NCBI GenBank assembly: GCA_021613335.1
Contig: JAJTWR010000228.1
Span: forward strand, 574,501-638,500
Direction: 5' to 3'
Length of the DNA stretch: 64,000 nt
DNA from: Whitmania pigra
Taxonomy: Eukaryota; Annelida; Clitellata; Hirudinida; Haemopidae
Shown one piece after another: positions 62,301 through 64,000 of this stretch; within the stretch, counting starts at the first letter, position 1; the number at the start of each line of letters is the position of its first letter. The notes under the pieces are model-generated. The model saw only the letters and a program-made list of their open reading frames with translations. It searched no databases and had not been told where the DNA came from. The position numbers and the translations under genes are program-made.

Positions 62301-62766
62301 AAAGATTCGTTTTATAAAAAAGAGTTGTCAGTGTTTGTCAATGTTTCAGTTTTACAAAATATCATACAACTTAACCTTTTTCTAGCGAGTCCCTGTTTAT
62401 GGGCCAAAGATACTTTATGCGGATCGTTACCAAAAAGGGAATTGCTAGGGTGCTTTTATCCGTTTTGTGGTTTGCCGTCGTGTTATTGGTTTCATTGATG
62501 GTTGAACCAATTCTTAATGTTGTCTCTGTTGTATTGCTATTGTTGGCAGTCGTACCGTTAGTTACAACGTTCGAGGGAATGTTGTCAGCCAGAGTACCTT
62601 TCGTCAAGTTCCCAGCTACATTTCTTTTGGTCAGGATTTTCAAATTTTTGTCGCATTTGACCACATGTTTGCTCATCAGGGCACCTAAAGTCAAACAAAT
62701 GAACACAAAACTTCCTGATAACCACTTTTCCTTAGAAAAATCTGACATCGGAACTCGAAACGACAT
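41370..62766 (-). CDS. Unrecognised membrane glycoprotein gene, seven exons over 21 kb
   Basis: Proposed exons (5' to 3' on the minus strand): 62766-62376, 62038-61977, 52727-51993, 46417-46168, 45425-45313, 41998-41924 and 41816-41370. All have GT/AG borders, every junction is phase-compatible, and the total is 2,073 nt (690 residues). N-terminal: a hydrophobic stretch SGSFVFICLTLGALM (signal peptide or anchor), then an Asn/Thr-rich ectodomain with many N-glycosylation sequons (NTT, NET, NVT, NAT). A single strong membrane helix, AWAIFLLVFVSFIIALFIIW, lies near residue 365. The cytoplasmic tail is rich in Ser/Pro/Tyr and basic residues. The ectodomain fold may be SEA-like (KIAA1549-type proteins have this layout), but I do not recognise it. 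Exon 3 could alternatively be terminal (stop at 51975), which would split the locus in two. The first three exons and the last two are the best supported. Confidence 0.6.
43662..43717 (+). repeat. Micro-retroinsert, hairpin repeat copy B
   Basis: A 56-bp insertion with a 3' (AAAT)n tail, flanked by perfect 15-bp direct repeats GAATTGAAGAGAGAA (43647-43661 and 43718-43732). The body has GTCC and GGAC arms around 21 nt. Confidence 0.85.
43797..43851 (-). repeat. Micro-retroinsert, hairpin repeat copy C
   Basis: A 55-bp insertion in minus orientation (14 T at its left end, so a poly-A tail on the minus strand). It is flanked by 9-bp direct repeats TCGTTAACC (43788-43796 and 43852-43860). The arms are ACGTCC and GGACGG. 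Confidence 0.8.
44740..44800 (-). repeat. Hairpin repeat, copy E
   Basis: Preceded by TATTTATTTATTTG (tail on the minus strand), then AGTCCGTTGCATGACC and GATTTTGACT. It has the same layout as copies B and C with one arm mismatch. It interrupts the transposase HTH region of the pogo element on its 5' side. Confidence 0.6.
45426..46167. other. Intron between exons 4 and 5 of the minus-strand gene
   Basis: AT-rich, no supported coding. A box AGTTCAAATCC near 46044 beside GGTGCGGCTCCG recalls tRNA-derived repeats, but no complete tRNA can be drawn. Confidence 0.4.
46418..47159. other. Intronic stretch left of the LINE
   Basis: No coding seen. A GC-rich patch at 46992-47050 contains the palindrome-like GGTCGGCCCGACC and GCCGGGCCGGC. 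A degenerate hairpin-repeat copy (TTTATTTAGTTGATTAAAGTC) is at 47085-47140. Confidence 0.4.
47399..48292 (+). CDS. LINE ORF1 protein (RNA-binding chaperone type)
   Basis: About 297 residues from ATG 47399; an in-frame upstream start at 47345 is less likely, as it lies in AT-rich leader. N-terminal Cys cluster CQECEMYGS...ICKNC, possibly a zinc ribbon, followed by a coiled coil (VVERLEQLIGINKEQ...IELLEKKLETIE) and a basic central domain starting RRNNIILYRLEES. The latter, with FRIGKD and SKKLVLESLPKLR, is the RRM-like nucleic-acid-binding part of such ORF1 proteins, which package LINE RNA. It ends in a Lys/Arg-rich tail. The stop overlaps the beginning of the ORF2 frame. Confidence 0.85.
   Translation: MTTRSFKDFKKCQECEMYGSVEGLNINQICKNCVRIKDVVERLEQLIGINKEQSHKIELLEKKLETIESGKVGGDLVENKVSKLEEKVESLLVSVEADMTAEAGTKSKGLAWTEIVKKRVDAKLKTIEDRVQVVDKKISTAKTIAQEEVEREKRRNNIILYRLEESKAKSEPEQKTEDRDTAMHFINNVLGVKCDSGDIKSVFRIGKDTKEVRPLMIQFRERESKKLVLESLPKLRTAESKFKGISVCHDLTKAEREQCKKLLEEAKKKQAEDQSGDYIFRVKGQPGNMKLEKLRRR
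48289..51140 (+). pseudogene. LINE ORF2 (endonuclease + reverse transcriptase) with one frameshift
   Basis: The frame opens overlapping the ORF1 stop. The endonuclease starts with VYANARSIVSKTKRTELE and PDIIGITESW; a 1-nt loss near 48456 shifts the frame, and it then stays open for 896 codons. Endonuclease signatures: GVCYRPPN, VMGDFNYHINW and GTSDHQVVRW. Reverse transcriptase: NYRPVSLTSIVCKVMERM, VVYLDFAKAFDKVPHQRL, GVPQGSVLGPVLF and the catalytic FADDTKVAK. The C-terminal thumb-like region ends LSKFGY. Apart from the single indel it appears intact, so the copy is recent. The function is target-primed reverse transcription of its own RNA. Confidence 0.88.
51214..51992. other. Intronic stretch between the LINE and exon 3 of the minus-strand gene
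   Basis: AT-rich with no coding support. The first ~130 bases are GC-richer and may be older transposon sequence. Confidence 0.4.
53422..53664 (+). repeat. Copia 5' LTR
   Basis: 243 bp, TG...CA ends, with an AATAAA signal at 53590-53595. Compared with the 3' LTR it differs at three single bases (near 53460, 53502 and 53577). Confidence 0.95.
53650..57579 (+). pseudogene. Copia gag-pol polyprotein with one premature stop
   Basis: The ATG at 53650 lies in the last bases of the 5' LTR; an earlier in-frame start at 53620 is inside the LTR too. Order: gag with two CCHC knuckles (CFTCRKYGHKSFEC around residue 207, and CEVCRSTSHNTLKC); protease core LLVDCGATTHI (~292, Cys in place of the usual Ser); integrase with HCDLSGP, RTDNGTEF and SPHQNGTVERSW (DDE residues present); reverse transcriptase with WVYAVKFGPDG, QMDVKTAYLNA, LYGLKQ and FWVDDII; RNase H with YCDADWANSKDRRS. 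A TAA at 57253-57255 interrupts RNase H right after ALSTCEA, where the family has Glu; the same frame then continues to 57579. Otherwise no lesion is seen. Confidence 0.93.
53665..53678 (+). promoter_or_regulatory. Copia primer-binding site
   Basis: GGTTATGGGCCCAG directly behind the LTR is complementary to the anticodon-stem region of initiator-Met tRNA. This is the half-tRNA priming known for Drosophila copia. It is also read as codons of gag. Confidence 0.85.
57615..57623 (+). promoter_or_regulatory. Copia polypurine tract
   Basis: AAGAGGGAG immediately before the 3' LTR, the plus-strand priming site. Confidence 0.85.
57624..57866 (+). repeat. Copia 3' LTR
   Basis: 243 bp, same ends as the 5' LTR, followed by the CGGGG duplication. 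Confidence 0.95.
57910..58158 (+). pseudogene. LINE ORF1 C-terminal relic
   Basis: 82 codons, with KFKSLTVSHDLSRKDREQC and YKVRGKPGSFHAVLVRR matching in order the C-terminal tail of ORF1 at 48.1-48.3 kb (KGISVCHDLTKAEREQC and RVKGQPG). This is a distant, 5'-truncated relative inside the hAT-type unit. Confidence 0.75.
58159..59289 (+). other. Decayed repeat sequence with a telomere-like tract
   Basis: A-rich, with Lys-rich broken frames, probably the N-terminal half of the R4-like LINE. At 58205-58226 lie three tandem TTAGGG units, one with an extra G. No intact gene. Confidence 0.5.
59290..61220 (+). pseudogene. Decayed R4/Dong-like LINE reverse transcriptase
   Basis: A chain of fragments in one direction but changing frame: TPGVDKVHNFWLKYL, NYRPITCLPTIYKIVT, WIDYKKAFNSIPHKW, a catalytic box reading YMNDFKIFAK (second position Asn instead of Asp), then LDRTSRKILTLSG, RADVNWLYVKRKDGGG and a final CRIC zinc-binding stretch near 61060. 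The order and wording are those of R4/Dong-type LINEs. Several stops and shifts are visible, and a 39-bp tandem duplication at 60745-60822. It ends in an (AAT)n tract. Confidence 0.75.
61656..61686 (+). repeat. (AAT)n microsatellite
   Basis: About ten AAT units after a 3' UTR-like sequence (GACTTGGCGG...TTAGCCGAGC), probably the tail of the R4-like LINE. Confidence 0.85.
61687..61805 (+). repeat. Dispersed repeat, copy 2
   Basis: Matches 30343-30441 in blocks TTGTAAC, AGTTATGTCCTAGAC, GGAATTATGTTCCC and AAACGAATTCAA, with a T-rich expansion in the middle. Confidence 0.6.
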
Positions 62767-63402
62767 TACTCGACATAAAAAGTTTTGACTTCAAATAGAG
62801 TCCTGATTGAAGAGAACGAATCAACAATTCTCCGAGAACGCTCCTCTCGCTTTGTTATGCGTTGTTAAAGCAATACAGGCAACACGCAGCTGCCTCGCCT
62901 TCCCATCCCCGATCAAAGGGAAACACAGGTAAACCCAGCGGGCCAATCGATTCCTACCAACATTGTTTGAACGACGTTTTTAAAAATTCCCCTATTTTAT
63001 AAAAAAAAAGCTTTTACGGAGCACCAGTTTGTTTTCGACTTATTGATTTAAACTAAACTTCAATTTTACATTTGTTAAACTAAACTTTACAACTGGTGCA
63101 ACTCCATCGACGCGTACTACCACCTAAGAGTATTGAGCATGATTAGCACTGATGAAATGAGCTTTAAATTCAAGATTAATTTTGGCCAATAACCCCAGGT
63201 TATTACCTCAGAGTCACGAAATTGAGAATTGTTGTAAGTCTCCAAAATCATTCTCAAATTAATTACAGTCTCATCAGTAAAGATTTAAAAACAAAGTTTC
63301 TCTGGAATGAAAAATAAGCTTAATAAAAAAAAGTAAAAAATATGAAGCAGAATATTTAAGGCTGGCATATCAAGTTCAGGTTAGTCTTAAAAAAATCAGG
63401 GG
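62767..63402. other. Spacer between the TBC1D8/9-like gene and the membrane-protein gene
   Basis: 636 bp, expected to hold the 3' UTR of the former and the promoter and 5' UTR of the latter (both on the minus strand). It is moderately GC-rich at 62860-62950. No TATA box stands out and no coding is seen. Confidence 0.5.
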
Positions 63403-64000
63403 TCATGATGTATTTGGGGAGGAAGTTGGGGAGCTGACCTGTCTTGAATATTTCCTCTGCTGATGTGTGCTGACCTTAAGGCTTAGGTCATGCTGCTTTT
63501 CAAAAAATGAAACCAAAGCACCTTCTGTTAACATTGACGCAACAAATTGCTCAAATGTGATCGACCAGCTAGCTTCACTGGTTGCATTGGAAAATGAAAC
63601 CGAGCCGCTTGAGGGAGCTGTCAAGGCGATGGTATTCACATGGTTCGATAGATTCAATTTGGATTCTTGCTCAACTTTGCAAGATTGGTGACTCTCAGAT
63701 TTGATCTTAGTTTTCAATTTTAATTTCCTGCCTGCTTCACCAAGCTGTAGCAGCAAATTGGCAACTGTCGCCAATGAATGATAAAGTATCTGCTCATCAG
63801 GATGATTCAGGAACAGGTCATACAGAGTTTTGCACATCAAAATGAATTGATTCTGAAATGAAGGGAACCTTCTTAATATTGCCTCCATAAATAATAATCA
63901 TCCAAACCTGGTTCATGAACTTGTGTTTTGAAAAGCAATTTTTGGTAAGAATATTTGAGGGAAATAAATTAGACAGACTCCTTTGACCATCTAGGCTGGA
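63403..64000 (-). CDS. TBC1D8/TBC1D9-like Rab-GAP, last two exons (5' partial)
   Basis: Exon 64000-63908 (runs off the window, donor CAG|GTTTGG) joins in phase 0 to exon 63852-63403 (acceptor cattTCAG), which ends in a stop. The sequence reads ...KHKFMNQ|NQFILMCKTLYDLF, then ILYHSLATVANLLLQLGE and, near the end, WSITFEQFVASMLTE followed by FFEK. That arrangement is the conserved C-terminal block of TBC1D8/9 proteins, which follows the GRAM domains, the TBC catalytic domain and an EF-hand; those lie outside the window. Role: GTPase activation of Rab proteins in membrane traffic. I prefer the splice at 63852 over reading from ATG 63888, because the intronic 55 bases separate two phase-0 exons. 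Confidence 0.8.

Noticed and set aside
62399..62788. 129-codon plus-strand frame
   Set aside because: Antisense of exon 1 of the minus-strand gene, whose signal-like start and sequons are more convincing.
63467..63691. 74-codon plus-strand frame
   Set aside because: Antisense of the TBC1D8/9-like last exon.

Overview
The window is animal nuclear DNA: AT-rich, with spliced genes (GT-AG introns, phase-matched exons), tandem protein repeats and many retrotransposons and DNA transposons. Nothing in it is bacterial. The gene content (SLC5 transporter, TBC1D8/9-type protein, hot-dog thioesterase, probable giant cytoskeletal protein) and the transposon mix (Ty1/copia with half-tRNA-iMet priming, CR1-like and R4-like LINEs, hAT, pogo/Tigger) suggest an invertebrate. 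I cannot name the phylum with confidence.

Region 1 (1-25.3 kb, + strand) is the 3' part of one giant gene. A >23 kb exon, open at the left edge of the window, encodes a Glu/Val-rich protein built from three interchangeable modules of about 64, 105 and 229 residues. It ends in a unique acidic tail and is followed by at least two more phase-1 exons (23195-23281 and 23473-25242) with SSLxEFExLE and STDSLE-type repeats. The style resembles the giant tails of invertebrate ankyrins. The first ~18 kb of the array carries dozens of 1-2 base indels that break the frame, while the last ~4 kb is clean. This looks more like an unpolished long-read assembly than a dead gene.

Region 2 (25.3-41.1 kb) holds LINE debris, a two-exon double hot-dog thioesterase gene (30669-31768, one apparent 1-nt deletion) and a 15-exon SLC5-family sodium/solute symporter gene (32856-41124). 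All 15 exons of the symporter could be joined in frame to give 606 codons. Its introns contain a LINE 3' end, a small hairpin repeat and an internally deleted hAT transposon.

Region 3 (41.4-62.8 kb, - strand) appears to be a single seven-exon gene. It runs tail-to-tail with the symporter and encodes an unrecognised 690-residue membrane glycoprotein. Its introns host almost every mobile element of the right half: a pogo/Tigger element with 12-bp inverted repeats and TA duplications (42170-45117), a nearly complete CR1-like LINE (about 47160-51213), and a 9-kb hAT-type unit (52868-61949) with an 8-bp target duplication. The hAT-type unit encloses a decayed R4-like LINE and a young copia element (53422-57866) with 98.8% identical LTRs and one premature stop.

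Region 4 (63.4-64 kb, - strand) is the 3' end of a TBC1D8/9-like Rab-GAP gene.

One further signal is a family of very short (~55 bp) retro-inserted repeats. Their 40-nt body folds as a hairpin whose stem differs between subfamilies by compensatory changes. Two copies have clean target-site duplications.
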